Shown: positions 24,547 to 33,643, numbered from the stretch's first letter. The stretch is DNA of 64,000 nucleotides from Akkermansiaceae bacterium (GCA_024233085.1 JACKQC010000004.1:248001-312000), one strand, 5' to 3'. A program made the numbers and translations. Notes: generated from the sequence alone by a model not told the origin.

Positions 24547-25605
24547 TCACAGGCGCACCCAGTCCTTCAGATCCGGATGCTCGAAGATCATCGAGTCCTG
24601 AATCGTCAGCTCCGTTCCCGCTCCCGCCTCGATCGCCCGCCGAAACATGGCGTGGGCGATTCCCACATCGGTGTAGGCAAGGCCGACGGCGTTGAAATAG
24701 GCGCGCTCCTCCGCCGATTCCCGTCCCGGTTTCGCGCCGGAAACCAAATCCACGAGATTCGCGTGAATGTCGCCGTCGGCCAGCTCCCCCGCCTTGTACA
24801 TCCGGCTCAGCGTCTGGGTGCGGTGCTTCACCGTCTCCCAGTCGTCGCACACGATCTTGTCGCACTGTTTGGCCACGGCGAACTCGTCCTCCCACCCGCC
24901 CACGTGGCTGTAAAAGGCCCCCGGCTTCATCCAGTCCGCCTTCAGCAGCGGCGCCTGGGCGCTGGTCGCGGTCACGATGATGTCCGCGCCGGACACCGCC
25001 TTCTCCAAGTCGGTCCCCGCCTCGACAAAGGTCATGTCCGGGATCAGCGGCGCCATTTCCCGGACGAATTGCGCTTCCTCGGCCCCCGTCTTCGCCCCGA
25101 TGCGGCATTCCCTCAGCCCGGGGCGCACCGTCTTCATCGCGATCAGGTGCATCTTGGCCTGCTCGCCCGAACCGATGAAACCGATCGTCTCGCTGTCCTC
25201 GCGCGCGAGATGTTTCGCCGCGATGCCGCCCATCGCCCCCACCCGCATGTTCGAACAAAGCGTGCCCTCCATGAACGCGATCGGAAATCCCGTCTCGATC
25301 TCGCTCAGAATCATCACCGCCGACAGGTTCTGAAGACCATGCTTCACCGGATTCGGCGGAAAGACCGACACCCACTTCACCCCGCAGACCTTTTCCCGCA
25401 AAAACGTCGCCGGCAGACAATTGATCCGCTCCTGCGTGTCCTCGTTGAAGATCTGGACGATTTTTTCCGGAAACAGAATGTCCCCCGCCGCGTAGGCCGT
25501 CATCGCCCGTTCGGCCGCGTCCATGGCCATCCGCGGATCGAGACAACCCGCCCGCAAAAGATCTTCCTGAGACAAGTACCGGCATTGAATCGCGTGATCG
25601 TTCAT
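24547..25605 (-). CDS. Ornithine cyclodeaminase / mu-crystallin family protein
   Basis: 352 residues from the ATG at 25605, one of few starts here with a purine-rich AAAAGG just upstream. The Rossmann fingerprint is IGFIGSGEQAKMHL (near 140). Substrate-binding features of the family are FPEKIVQIFN, VKWVSVFPPNP, and ADIIVTATSAQAPLL. Members are NAD(P)-dependent ornithine cyclodeaminases, alanine dehydrogenases, ketimine reductases or siderophore precursor synthases; the exact reaction cannot be read from the sequence. It is divergent from blaI, whose operators lie in the shared 159-bp region. Confidence 0.85.
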   Translation of the reverse strand: MNDHAIQCRYLSQEDLLRAGCLDPRMAMDAAERAMTAYAAGDILFPEKIVQIFNEDTQERINCLPATFLREKVCGVKWVSVFPPNPVKHGLQNLSAVMILSEIETGFPIAFMEGTLCSNMRVGAMGGIAAKHLAREDSETIGFIGSGEQAKMHLIAMKTVRPGLRECRIGAKTGAEEAQFVREMAPLIPDMTFVEAGTDLEKAVSGADIIVTATSAQAPLLKADWMKPGAFYSHVGGWEDEFAVAKQCDKIVCDDWETVKHRTQTLSRMYKAGELADGDIHANLVDLVSGAKPGRESAEERAYFNAVGLAYTDVGIAHAMFRRAIEAGAGTELTIQDSMIFEHPDLKDWVRL

Positions 25606-25712
25606 CCTTTTCCCTCGCACGGATTTCCGGTCCGCGACCCCCGGAAGCTGGCAATTGCTCGTCGAATCTTGGCCCGCCATCGGCCCTGTCCGCCGAATTT
25701 CCAAAAACCCGC

Positions 25713-25756
25713 TTGACGGATTACGGATGTAATCGTATTCCGATTACACGCGTAAT
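25713..25756 (+). promoter_or_regulatory. Promoter with two tandem palindromic operators (BlaI type)
   Basis: TTGACG (25713-25718), 17 bp, TATTCC (25736-25741) form a sigma-70-like promoter. Operator 1, GATTAC-GGAT-GTAATC (25719-25734), fills the spacer. Operator 2, ATTAC-ACGC-GTAAT (25743-25756), follows the -10. Centres are 23 bp apart, about two helical turns. Both are perfect dyads of ATTAC-N4-GTAAT, just ahead of the blaI start at 25765. Confidence 0.7.
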
Positions 25757-25764
25757 TTTTCCCC

Positions 25765-26154
25765 ATGCCGAAATCCCTGGACATTCCCCAGATCTCCGAC
25801 GCCGAATGGACCGTGATGCGCGTCTTTTGGGAACGTGGCGAGGCCACCGTCAACGACGTCGTCGCCGCGCTCGAGGGCTTCACCGATTGGAAACCCCGCA
25901 CCATCCAGACCCTCATCCGCCGCCTTCACCAGAAAGGCGCCCTCGCCCACGAAAAAAACGGCCGCGAATTCCTCTACCGCCCCGCCGTGGACGAGCGCGA
26001 CTGCGAACACGCCGCCAGCCGGTCCTTTCTCACCCGCGTCTTCGATGGGCGCCTCACCCCGTTTCTCGCGACCTTTGCCGAGCGCGAATCGCTCTCCGAC
26101 GAGGAAATCGCCGAACTTCGGAAAATCCTCGAGCGCAACACCCGCGACTCCTGA
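25765..26154 (+). CDS. BlaI/MecI/CopY family transcriptional repressor
   Basis: 129 residues, the usual family length. An N-terminal winged helix (ISDAEWTVMRVFWERGEATVND, then WKPRTIQTLIRRLHQKG) is followed by a dimerisation tail (SLSDEEIAELRKIL). Proteins of this family repress their own operon and are inactivated when a BlaR1/MecR1 membrane protease senses a signal. The cognate operators lie directly upstream and the BlaR1-like gene two genes downstream, so autoregulation is strongly suggested. What the signal is remains open, since no beta-lactamase is present. Confidence 0.93.
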   Translation: MPKSLDIPQISDAEWTVMRVFWERGEATVNDVVAALEGFTDWKPRTIQTLIRRLHQKGALAHEKNGREFLYRPAVDERDCEHAASRSFLTRVFDGRLTPFLATFAERESLSDEEIAELRKILERNTRDS

Positions 26155-26225
26155 TCGAGTCATTCCGTGAAATCCGCGGTTTAAGAAAATCCCGCAAACC
26201 CAACCCAAAGAACCAGAACTCGCCC

Positions 26226-26666
26226 GTGAAAACCCCGCATCGCATCCTCCCCATCCTCGCCCTGTCGGCGGCCTTCGCCATCGGCCTCGGCGTCGCCCGA
26301 GCCGCCGACGAAGGCGGCGCCAAAAAAGACAACCCCGAGGCCAACGCCGGCCCAAAGGACAATCCCGAAGCCAAAGCCGGCCCCAAGGACAGCCCCGAGG
26401 GCAAAAAAGGCGGCGAGGGTGACGCCAAACCCGCCGCCGCGGCTCAGAATTCCAAGGAAGGCAAAGTCTTCGTCGCCTACGACAAGGACAAAAACGGCAC
26501 CGTCTCCGCCGAGGAAATCGAGGGCATGCTCGAGGGCAAGCAAAACTCCCGCGGCCGCCGCGAAATCCGCAAGGGAGTCGACAAAGCCGACGCCAACGAC
26601 GACCACGAGCTGAGCTTCGAGGAGTTCATGGTCTGGATGAAAAACCGCCGCGGCGAAGGCGGTTGA
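26226..26666 (+). CDS. Exported EF-hand protein between blaI and blaR1
   Basis: 146 residues from a GTG at 26226; there is no ATG in frame ahead of the signal peptide (hydrophobic 7-24, ending VARA). A low-complexity linker of Lys/Pro/Glu/Ala with three near-repeats (GPKDNPEAKA) leads into two EF-hand loops: DKDKNGTVSAEE is canonical, and DANDDHELSFEE is near-canonical. It probably binds calcium outside the cytoplasm. Its place between repressor and sensor suggests that it is a target or modulator of the switch. Placement of the start is the main uncertainty. Confidence 0.75.
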   Translation: MKTPHRILPILALSAAFAIGLGVARAADEGGAKKDNPEANAGPKDNPEAKAGPKDSPEGKKGGEGDAKPAAAAQNSKEGKVFVAYDKDKNGTVSAEEIEGMLEGKQNSRGRREIRKGVDKADANDDHELSFEEFMVWMKNRRGEGG

Positions 26667-26718
26667 TCCGCCCCTACCCGCCGTCGGGCCGAAATCCCTT
26701 AGCCCCCCTGTGACGAAC

Positions 26719-28671
26719 ATGAGCCTCCTCGCCGCCGAACCCGCGCCCGTCCTGACGGATGCCCTCCTGTGGCTGGGCCGGAATTCGCTCGGCGGGGCGG
26801 CGCTGATCGTGGCCGGACTCCTGCTTTTCCGCGCCTTTCCCCGCGCGTTCGATGCCCGCTGGCGGGCGGCCTTCGGATTCGCCATTCTGGCGCGACTCGT
26901 CCTCCCCCTCGCCCCGGAGAGCCGCTTTTCCGCCGAAAATCTGCTGCCCTCCGCCGATCCACACGCGGTCCCGAAACCCTCGCCCGCTTTCCTGGCCGAG
27001 TTGGCGCGCCCCGCCCCCGCCGTCATCCCGATGCCGGAAATTCCGGAGCTGGCACTCCCGCCGATACCGGAGCCCGCGGCATTCCCGGCGCCATTGGATT
27101 TGGGCTTCGTTCCCGAACCCGCCGCGAACCAAACGCCGGCCTCCCAGGCGCCCGCCGTCCCGAGCCCCTCGCCCGCCCGCATCCCGATTCGGATCGCGAC
27201 CGCTTTCGCGTCGATTCCGCTCGTCGCCTGGCTCGCCGCGGTTTGGCTCGCCGGCGCCGCCGGTCTCCTGCTCGCCGCCGCCCTGCGCGCGATCCGCCTC
27301 GCCCGCTGGATTCGCCACCGGCCGGCCGTCGGCGACATGCGAACCCTCCGCGCCGTCGCCGAGGCGGAACGCCTCGTCGGCTTGAAACCCGGGACCCTCC
27401 GCGCCGTGATCGCCGACGGCATTCCCGGCGCCGCCGTCTTCGGCTGGCGCCGCCCCGTGCTGCTGATCTCGCCGGAAATGACCGCCGCCTTTTCCGACAC
27501 GCAGTTGCGCGGCGTCCTGCTTCACGAACTCAGCCACATCCGCCGCCACGACGTGCTCTGGAACTGGCTCGCCCACCTCGTCCTCGCCCTGCACTGGTTC
27601 AACCCGCTCGTCTGGCTCGCCGTCCGGCATTTCCGGGCCGACCGCGAGCAGCTCTGCGACGAACTCGCCCTCGGCCACCTCCCGCCGCCGCAGCGACGCG
27701 CCTACGGCGAGGCCCTCTTGAGCCTGCTTCAAAGCCTTTCCATCCCTCAACCCCACCCGGCCCGAACCGCGCCCAGTCTGGCGCCCTTCCTCAGCCGGAA
27801 AAATGAAATCAAACAACGCATCGCCATGATCTCGAATCGCAAAAAGCCCCTCCCCGGCGTCGTCCACGCCCTCGCGGCCGCCTTCTTCCTCGGCGCCGTC
27901 GCCGTCACCTTCACCTCCGCCCTCGGCGACGAGGAACGCCGCGCCCCCGAGCGGGAGCGCGAGCCCGCCCGAAGCCCCGAAGCCGAGCGCGGCGATCGCG
28001 GAGGACGTCACCCCGAGGCCGATCAGCCCGGCCGCCGACCCGCGCCCGAAGCCGAAGCCGTCAAACCCCGACGCGCTCCCGAGGAAGGCGCCCCCCGCGA
28101 CGGCGATCGTCCGCGTCCCGAGGGCGTTCCCCGTGATGGCGACCGGACTCGTCCCGAGGGCGCTCCCCGCGACGGCGACCGGCCTCGTCCCGAGGGCGCT
28201 CCCCGCGACGGCGACCGGCCGCGTCCCGAGGGCGCTCCCCGCGACGGCGATCGTCCGCGTCCCGAAGGCGCTCCCCGCGACGGCGACCGGCCGCGTCCCG
28301 AGGGCGCTCCCCGCGACGGCGACCGGCTGCGAAACATCGAACGCCTCCCGGATTCCGACGGGCCGCGGCCCCTGCCGAATGTCGGGATGACCCCCGAAGC
28401 CGCCATCCGCATTCGTCACCTGCACGAAGCCGCCGAGAACCTCGAGCGCGCCGGCCTTCCGAACGAAGCCCGCCAATATCGCGAGAAGGCGGCCCACATG
28501 GAGGCCGAACTGCGCGCCCGCCACGCCGGCGAACCCGGCCCCGGCAACAACGAAGACCTCCGCCGCCACGCCGAGAATCTCGAACGCGAAGTCGCCCGGC
28601 TCCGCGAGATGGTCGGCGACCTCCAGAACCAACTGCGGGAGCTGCAGCAGTCGCGGCGCGAGGGTCGTTGA
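26719..28671 (+). CDS. BlaR1/MecR1-like M56 membrane metalloprotease sensor
   Basis: 650 residues from the ATG at 26719 (a GTG at 26710 is possible). Transmembrane segments lie near 15-33, 45-62, 160-195 and 375-395. The M56 zinc motif HELSHIRRHD is in the cytoplasmic loop (near 270). After the last membrane span there is no penicillin-binding sensor domain. Instead a Pro/Glu/Arg region contains six tandem 12-residue repeats, then a coiled coil (about 555-645). The family cleaves BlaI-type repressors on signal. The unusual extracytoplasmic part implies a different ligand, possibly a polyanion or the cell wall. Confidence 0.85.
   Translation: MSLLAAEPAPVLTDALLWLGRNSLGGAALIVAGLLLFRAFPRAFDARWRAAFGFAILARLVLPLAPESRFSAENLLPSADPHAVPKPSPAFLAELARPAPAVIPMPEIPELALPPIPEPAAFPAPLDLGFVPEPAANQTPASQAPAVPSPSPARIPIRIATAFASIPLVAWLAAVWLAGAAGLLLAAALRAIRLARWIRHRPAVGDMRTLRAVAEAERLVGLKPGTLRAVIADGIPGAAVFGWRRPVLLISPEMTAAFSDTQLRGVLLHELSHIRRHDVLWNWLAHLVLALHWFNPLVWLAVRHFRADREQLCDELALGHLPPPQRRAYGEALLSLLQSLSIPQPHPARTAPSLAPFLSRKNEIKQRIAMISNRKKPLPGVVHALAAAFFLGAVAVTFTSALGDEERRAPEREREPARSPEAERGDRGGRHPEADQPGRRPAPEAEAVKPRRAPEEGAPRDGDRPRPEGVPRDGDRTRPEGAPRDGDRPRPEGAPRDGDRPRPEGAPRDGDRPRPEGAPRDGDRPRPEGAPRDGDRLRNIERLPDSDGPRPLPNVGMTPEAAIRIRHLHEAAENLERAGLPNEARQYREKAAHMEAELRARHAGEPGPGNNEDLRRHAENLEREVARLREMVGDLQNQLRELQQSRREGR
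28099..28314 (+). repeat. In-frame 36-bp tandem repeat (six full units)
   Basis: Six units of 36 bp encode DGDRPRPEGAPR, with V and T variants in the first two units, and a seventh partial unit follows. Late units are almost identical in DNA sequence, indicating recent expansion. It lies in the extracytoplasmic linker of the BlaR1-like protein. Confidence 0.95.
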
Positions 28672-28695
28672 CCGGCTCCCGGCCCCGCCCGACCC

Positions 28696-28726
28696 AACAG
28701 GGTTGGGTCCCCGACCTAACCCTGTT
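28696..28726. repeat. Dispersed palindromic element, copy 4
   Basis: AACAGGGTT (28696-28704) and AACCCTGTT (28718-28726) with inner GGGTC..GACC. It starts 25 bp after the blaR1-like stop and ends 19 bp before the next start. Confidence 0.9.
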
Positions 28727-28745
28727 AAGTCACTCGTTTTTTTCC

Positions 28746-30263
28746 GTGAAAGCCGTCTCCCTGCCGCTGTCTTTTCTCCTGGCCTGTGCCCACGGCGCCT
28801 CGGCGCAACAGGCGACCCGGGAATCGGCGACGGCGGCGCTGGCGAAGGCGGTCGGCTTTTACCGCGAAAAAGTCGCTTCGCACGGCGGTTATGTTTACGT
28901 TTACAGCGGCGACCTCTCCCTGCGGGAGGCCGAGGGCATTCCCGGGCCGGACACCATCTGGATTCAGCCGCCGGGCACGCCGCTGGTCGGGCTCGCCTTT
29001 CTCGAGGCCTACCGCGCGATCGGCGACCCCGCCTGCGCGCGCGCCGCGCTCGACGCCGCGCTGGCGTTGACGCGGACGCAGCTTCACTCCGGCGGTTGGT
29101 ATTACAGCGGACACTTTGACGCCGAAGGGCGGCGCCCGTGGTTTTACCGGCTCGATCCGGACGGAAAACCCCTGCCCGACCCGACGCCCGAGGCCGACCT
29201 CGACGCGCCCACCGGCTGGAACACCACCCGCCAGGCCAAATACCGGGACAAAAACGAGACCATCCTCGACGACAATGTCACCCAGGCCGCCCTGCGCTTC
29301 CTCGTCGAAATCGACGGAGACTTGAAGGGAAAAAACGCCGAGATCCACGACGCGGCGATGCACGGCCTGACCGCCTTGTTGAACGCGCAATACCCCGCCG
29401 GCGGCTGGAGCGCGAGCTTCGACCGCTTTCCCCGAAACCCGGCCTCCGAAGCCGAGTATCCGATCGCCGACGCGAGCTATCCCGCCGACTGGCCGCGCGA
29501 ATGGCCGAAGGATTTCCGCGGCTGCTACGTCACCAACGACGAGCTGATGACCCGCTGTGTCACCACGCTGCTCAAGGCCCATGAAGTCTATGGCGCGTCG
29601 GACCCGCGCTATCTCGAGGGCTTGAGAAAGGCCGGCGATTTCCTGATCCGCGCGCAGATGCCCGATCCGCAGCCGGCCTGGGCGCAGCAATACGACGCGG
29701 AGATGAAGCCCTGCTGGAGCCGCGCCTTCGAGCCGCCGGCCATCAGCAGCCGGGAGTCGGAGGAAATCCTGCGTTCGCTGTTGGAGATCGCGTTGGTCAC
29801 CCGCGACAAGCGCTATCTGGAACCCGTCCCGAAGGCGCTCGCTTACCTGAAAAAGTCGGAACTTCCCGGCGGCAGGCTGTCGCGTTTCCACGAACTCCAG
29901 ACCAACAAGCCGCTCTATTTCACCCGGGGACAGGGCGGCAAGGGTTTCGTCATGACCTATGACGACTCGCGGGTGTCGAGCAACTACGGCTGGATCAACG
30001 AATCGCGCCTCGACGCCATCGAACGGGACTTTCGCGCCGTCTCGGCCGGCCAGAAACCCCGGCCCGAACGCGATCCCGACCTCGCCAAACACGCGGCCGA
30101 AGTCATCGCCGCCCTCGACGACCGCGGCGCCTGGACGGAGCCGGGCACCGTCCGAAACGCCGAGGGCAAGAAGACCGAGCCGCCCGGGGGAATCGTCAAA
30201 TCGGAGACCTTCGTCGCCAATGTGCGGACGTTGTGCGCCTTCCTGGAGACGCTCGCGCGCTGA
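28746..30263 (+). CDS. Secreted pectate-lyase-like protein (PL10 type)
   Basis: 505 residues from a GTG at 28746. The open frame extends upstream through the palindromic element, but a signal peptide (VKAVSLPLSFLLACAHGASA) begins here. The motif QMPDPQPAWAQQYD near residue 303, with CWSRAFEPPAIS shortly after, is typical of the PL10 (Pec lyase) fold, an alpha/alpha toroid that cleaves polygalacturonate by beta-elimination. An N-terminal segment (HSGGWYYSGHFD) and GGWSASFDRFP add further toroid-like repeats. The substrate is therefore probably pectin-like or another uronate polymer. Confidence 0.78.
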   Translation: MKAVSLPLSFLLACAHGASAQQATRESATAALAKAVGFYREKVASHGGYVYVYSGDLSLREAEGIPGPDTIWIQPPGTPLVGLAFLEAYRAIGDPACARAALDAALALTRTQLHSGGWYYSGHFDAEGRRPWFYRLDPDGKPLPDPTPEADLDAPTGWNTTRQAKYRDKNETILDDNVTQAALRFLVEIDGDLKGKNAEIHDAAMHGLTALLNAQYPAGGWSASFDRFPRNPASEAEYPIADASYPADWPREWPKDFRGCYVTNDELMTRCVTTLLKAHEVYGASDPRYLEGLRKAGDFLIRAQMPDPQPAWAQQYDAEMKPCWSRAFEPPAISSRESEEILRSLLEIALVTRDKRYLEPVPKALAYLKKSELPGGRLSRFHELQTNKPLYFTRGQGGKGFVMTYDDSRVSSNYGWINESRLDAIERDFRAVSAGQKPRPERDPDLAKHAAEVIAALDDRGAWTEPGTVRNAEGKKTEPPGGIVKSETFVANVRTLCAFLETLAR

Positions 30264-30343
30264 ATTCCAATTCCCTTGCAAGCGCCGGGGCTTGCGCTGA
30301 CGATTAGCGCCCTTCCGGGAGGGAGGGTCCGTTTTTCGACGTC

Positions 30344-31765
30344 GTGGTATTCAGTTCGCACATCTTTGTCTTCTATTTTCTGCCGCTGGCGCTGCTGCTG
30401 TATTACGGCTCGCCGCGCGGGCTGAAGCACCTGATGCTGACGCTGGTCAGCTACGTTTTCTACGGCTGGTGGAATCCGTGGTTCACCCTCCTGATGCTCG
30501 GCTCGACGGCGATCGATTACGCCTGCGGCAAGATGATCTGCGCCGAGGGCGCCACGCCGAAACAGCAGAAGACCGGCATGATGCTCTCGGTGGTGTCGAA
30601 TCTCTCGATCCTCGCCTTTTTCAAATACACGACTTTCCTGGCCGGAAACATCAGCCTTCTGGCCCAGTGGCTCGGCTTCGGACACGTCGCGCTGCCGGAG
30701 TTTTTCTACAACATCGTGCTGCCGGTCGGCATCTCGTTCTACACCTTCCAGTCGATGAGCTACTCGATCGACCTGTATCGCGGCCACGCGGTGCCGGCGA
30801 AGAACTTCGTCGATTTCGCCTGTTACGTCTCGATGTTCCCGCAGTTGGTGGCCGGCCCGATCGTGCGCTACGGCAGCGTCGCGGACCAGTTGCAGGAGCG
30901 CGAGCACACCGTCGAGGGTTTCGTCGCGGGATTCACGCGCTTCGCCTGGGGTTTCGCGAAAAAAATCATCCTCGCCAACCCGATGGGCGCGATCGCCGAC
31001 CAGTGCTTCGGCGCCGGGGAGGGCGCGCTATCTGCGCCCATGGCCTGGCTCGGCGTGATGGCCTACGCCTTCCAGATATACTACGATTTTTCGGCTTACT
31101 CGGACATGGCCATCGGTCTGGGACGAATGTTCGGCTTCCAGTTCCCGGAAAATTTCGACTCCCCCTACAAGTCGAAGAGCATCACGGAATTCTGGCGCCG
31201 CTGGCACACCTCTCTGTCGTCGTTCCTGCGCGACTACCTCTACATCCCGCTCGGCGGAAACCGCAAGGGCACGGGCCGCACCTACGCGAACCTCCTGCTG
31301 GTGATGCTGATCGGCGGGCTCTGGCACGGCTCGCAGTGGACCTTCGTCGTCTGGGGCGCGATCCACGGGCTGATGCTGGCCTTCGAGCGATTCATGGGCC
31401 GGGACTCGTGGTACGCGAGACTCCCGAACACGGGCCGCGTGGCGCTGACGTTTGTGGTCGTGCTGTTCACCTGGGTCTTTTTCCGCGCGGAAAATTTCGA
31501 GGTCGCGACCCGTTACCTGGCCGCGATGTTCGGCCGGGGCGGCGGCGCCGATTCGGCGGCGATCCTGACCGGCTACCTGTTGCGTCCGGCGAACTACCTC
31601 TATGTCGCTCTCTGCGCCGCGATCTGCTGGGGCGCCCCCCGCAGCGCCGAACTGCTGGAGGTCATCACGCCCGCCAAGGTCGTGCTCGGGATCGTGCTCT
31701 TCGTCTTCAGCCTCGGCCTGATGTTCACCCAGGGCTTCAACCCCTTCCTCTACTTCCAATTCTGA
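30344..31765 (+). CDS. MBOAT-family membrane O-acyltransferase (AlgI-like)
   Basis: 473 residues from a GTG at 30344; the N-terminus MVFSSHIFVFYFLPLALLLYY matches the normal AlgI start. About eleven hydrophobic spans are visible. The MBOAT signature WRRWHTSLSSFLRDYLYIPLGGN (near 285-307) and the catalytic His in GGLWHGSQWTF (near 325) are intact. AlgI-type proteins move acetyl groups across the inner membrane for acetylation of an exopolysaccharide or cell-wall polymer. The AlgX-like protein 96 bp downstream is the expected periplasmic partner. No alginate polymerase is nearby. Confidence 0.93.
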   Translation: MVFSSHIFVFYFLPLALLLYYGSPRGLKHLMLTLVSYVFYGWWNPWFTLLMLGSTAIDYACGKMICAEGATPKQQKTGMMLSVVSNLSILAFFKYTTFLAGNISLLAQWLGFGHVALPEFFYNIVLPVGISFYTFQSMSYSIDLYRGHAVPAKNFVDFACYVSMFPQLVAGPIVRYGSVADQLQEREHTVEGFVAGFTRFAWGFAKKIILANPMGAIADQCFGAGEGALSAPMAWLGVMAYAFQIYYDFSAYSDMAIGLGRMFGFQFPENFDSPYKSKSITEFWRRWHTSLSSFLRDYLYIPLGGNRKGTGRTYANLLLVMLIGGLWHGSQWTFVVWGAIHGLMLAFERFMGRDSWYARLPNTGRVALTFVVVLFTWVFFRAENFEVATRYLAAMFGRGGGADSAAILTGYLLRPANYLYVALCAAICWGAPRSAELLEVITPAKVVLGIVLFVFSLGLMFTQGFNPFLYFQF

Positions 31766-31861
31766 ACCGCGAATGAACACGAATTTTCACGAATTCTTTT
31801 CTCCGTTCGTCCGATGGCGATTCTGAAAACCGAATCCCTGAAAACTTCCCCAACTTCCCCC

Positions 31862-33643
31862 ATGGAAAACCCCTACGAGAAATACGGCGCGCATCGCTGC
31901 GAAATCCGGCTGGGACATGGCCTGTCCTGGGCGCTGACCTTCGTGTTTCTCCTCATTTGCACGCTCGCGCCTTTCTGGCGAAATGTGCGGGAGCTTTTCC
32001 GCGGCCCCAACGGCTGGACGCCGATTGTCGAGCTGTTCCGTTACGATCCGGATCCGGAAAACACGCTTTACCAGCACCTCCGCGCCGCCGAAAGCCAGAT
32101 CGAGGACGCGCCCTATACCGCCGCGCCGCGACGGTGGCTCCAGTGGTCGCTGACCGCCGGCCTCCGCGAGGGCAACCGCAAGGCCGCCATCGGCCGCGAC
32201 GGCTGGCTCTATTTCCGCCCGGCCATCGACGCCATCACCGGTTACGGCCCGCTGAAGCCGGAGCCCGACACCGTCGCCAAGGACCCGAACCGCGAACCGT
32301 GGTCCGGACCGCTCGACGCGATCCTGAAGTTCAACGATCAGGTCAACGGTTATGGCGCCGAGCTGATCCTGGTGCCGATTCCGGTCAAGCCGATGATTTA
32401 CCCCGAAAATCTCGCCGGCAGCGCCGCCGACCACCCCATCCGCCATCGTGACGCGGCGGCGTTTTACGACCAACTGAAAGCGCGCGGTGTCGAAGTGCTC
32501 GACCTGGCCGACGCCATGCGGACGATGAAGGCGGCCGACGCGATGGAAGGCCCCGTTTTCCTGAAACAGGACACCCACTGGACGCCGCGCGGGATGCGGG
32601 CGAGCGCGAAATTCGTCGCCGACGCTCTGAAAACCCGCCCGTGGTGGAAGGAAGCCGCCGCGAGCGCCGATCCGGCGCGCTTTTCCGCCGCGGCGCCCAT
32701 CGACCTCGCCTCCGAGGGCGATCTGGTGGAAAAACTCGACCTCCCGGAAAGCGCGCCGGTTTTCCCGGGCGAATCAGCCACCGTCACACCGATCGCCGAC
32801 GCCAAAAATCCCGGCGGCATGTCCGTGTTCGACACCGCTTCGCCCCTCGCGCTGCTCGGGGACAGTTTCGCGAATATTTACCACCAGGAGTCGATGAAGT
32901 GGGGGACGAACGCCGGCTTCGCCGAAACCCTGTCGCTCGAACTTGGCCTCCCGCTCGACACCATCGCGCAGAATGGCCAGGCCTCGACCGGCGTTCGCAA
33001 GACGCTCGCCACCCGACCCGGCGCGGTGACTTTGATGAAGCGAAAAAAGGCCGTCATTTGGGCCATCGCCGAGCGCGATCTGTTCCTCTCCGAAACCGTG
33101 GCGCGGCAGGAGAACATCCGCTGGGACGCGGTCGAGTTTCAGGACACGGCGCTTCCCGAGCCCCCGCCCGGCGACGCCCCGAAGGAGATCGTGGTCGAGG
33201 CGAAGCTGCTGCGAAAGTCGCCCTTCCAGAACCCGAAGACCGCCCCCTACGACGCGTCCCTCTACGCCGCGGACTACGAGATACTCAATGTTCTGGAGGG
33301 CGCCTACGAACCGCAACAGGCGCTCGTGTTTCACTGGGCCTTCAAAAATCGCGAACGCCTGCCGTCGGCCAACTACCGCGTGGGCTCGACCCAGAAACTG
33401 ACGCTGGTGCCGCTCGACACCCAGACCGACCTGCGCGCCGTCAATCAGGCGAACGACTCCGAGCTGTTCGAGACTCCGTTGTTCGCGACCGAGGTGGAGG
33501 CGGGCGCCCTTCCCGAGGACGCCGAGCAAAAAGCCGCGCGCATCGCCTCGATCGCCACCGGGGGGCTGGCGACGTTGCTGGCGATGGCGCTGGCCTTCGT
33601 TTTTCGCCGGAAAAAGGCGCTGCGGGCGTCGCGGGCGGGCTGA
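31862..33643 (+). CDS. AlgX/AlgJ-like SGNH O-acetyltransferase, membrane anchored
   Basis: 593 residues from the ATG at 31862; an earlier ATG at 31814 adds sixteen residues that do not look conserved. There is one N-terminal transmembrane segment (about 20-38), a large extracytoplasmic domain, and a C-terminal transmembrane segment with a basic tail (RRKKALRASRAG). The AlgX/AlgJ catalytic Asp-His is in DTHWTPRG (near 236) and the Ser in LLGDSFANIYH (near 336). It would accept acetyl groups delivered by the AlgI-like protein and transfer them to a secreted glycan. The C-terminal 200 residues are additional to the core family. Confidence 0.85.
   Translation: MENPYEKYGAHRCEIRLGHGLSWALTFVFLLICTLAPFWRNVRELFRGPNGWTPIVELFRYDPDPENTLYQHLRAAESQIEDAPYTAAPRRWLQWSLTAGLREGNRKAAIGRDGWLYFRPAIDAITGYGPLKPEPDTVAKDPNREPWSGPLDAILKFNDQVNGYGAELILVPIPVKPMIYPENLAGSAADHPIRHRDAAAFYDQLKARGVEVLDLADAMRTMKAADAMEGPVFLKQDTHWTPRGMRASAKFVADALKTRPWWKEAAASADPARFSAAAPIDLASEGDLVEKLDLPESAPVFPGESATVTPIADAKNPGGMSVFDTASPLALLGDSFANIYHQESMKWGTNAGFAETLSLELGLPLDTIAQNGQASTGVRKTLATRPGAVTLMKRKKAVIWAIAERDLFLSETVARQENIRWDAVEFQDTALPEPPPGDAPKEIVVEAKLLRKSPFQNPKTAPYDASLYAADYEILNVLEGAYEPQQALVFHWAFKNRERLPSANYRVGSTQKLTLVPLDTQTDLRAVNQANDSELFETPLFATEVEAGALPEDAEQKAARIASIATGGLATLLAMALAFVFRRKKALRASRAG

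Noticed and set aside
20383..25716. 1,777-codon open frame on the plus strand
   Set aside because: It lies opposite the giant DUF1549/DUF1553 gene and the cyclodeaminase gene, both with recognisable domains. Its translation is Arg/Gly/Val-rich with no motif.
28668..28745. Extension of the pectate-lyase-like gene through the palindromic element
   Set aside because: The extra 26 residues come from the element and precede a clear signal peptide beginning at 28746.
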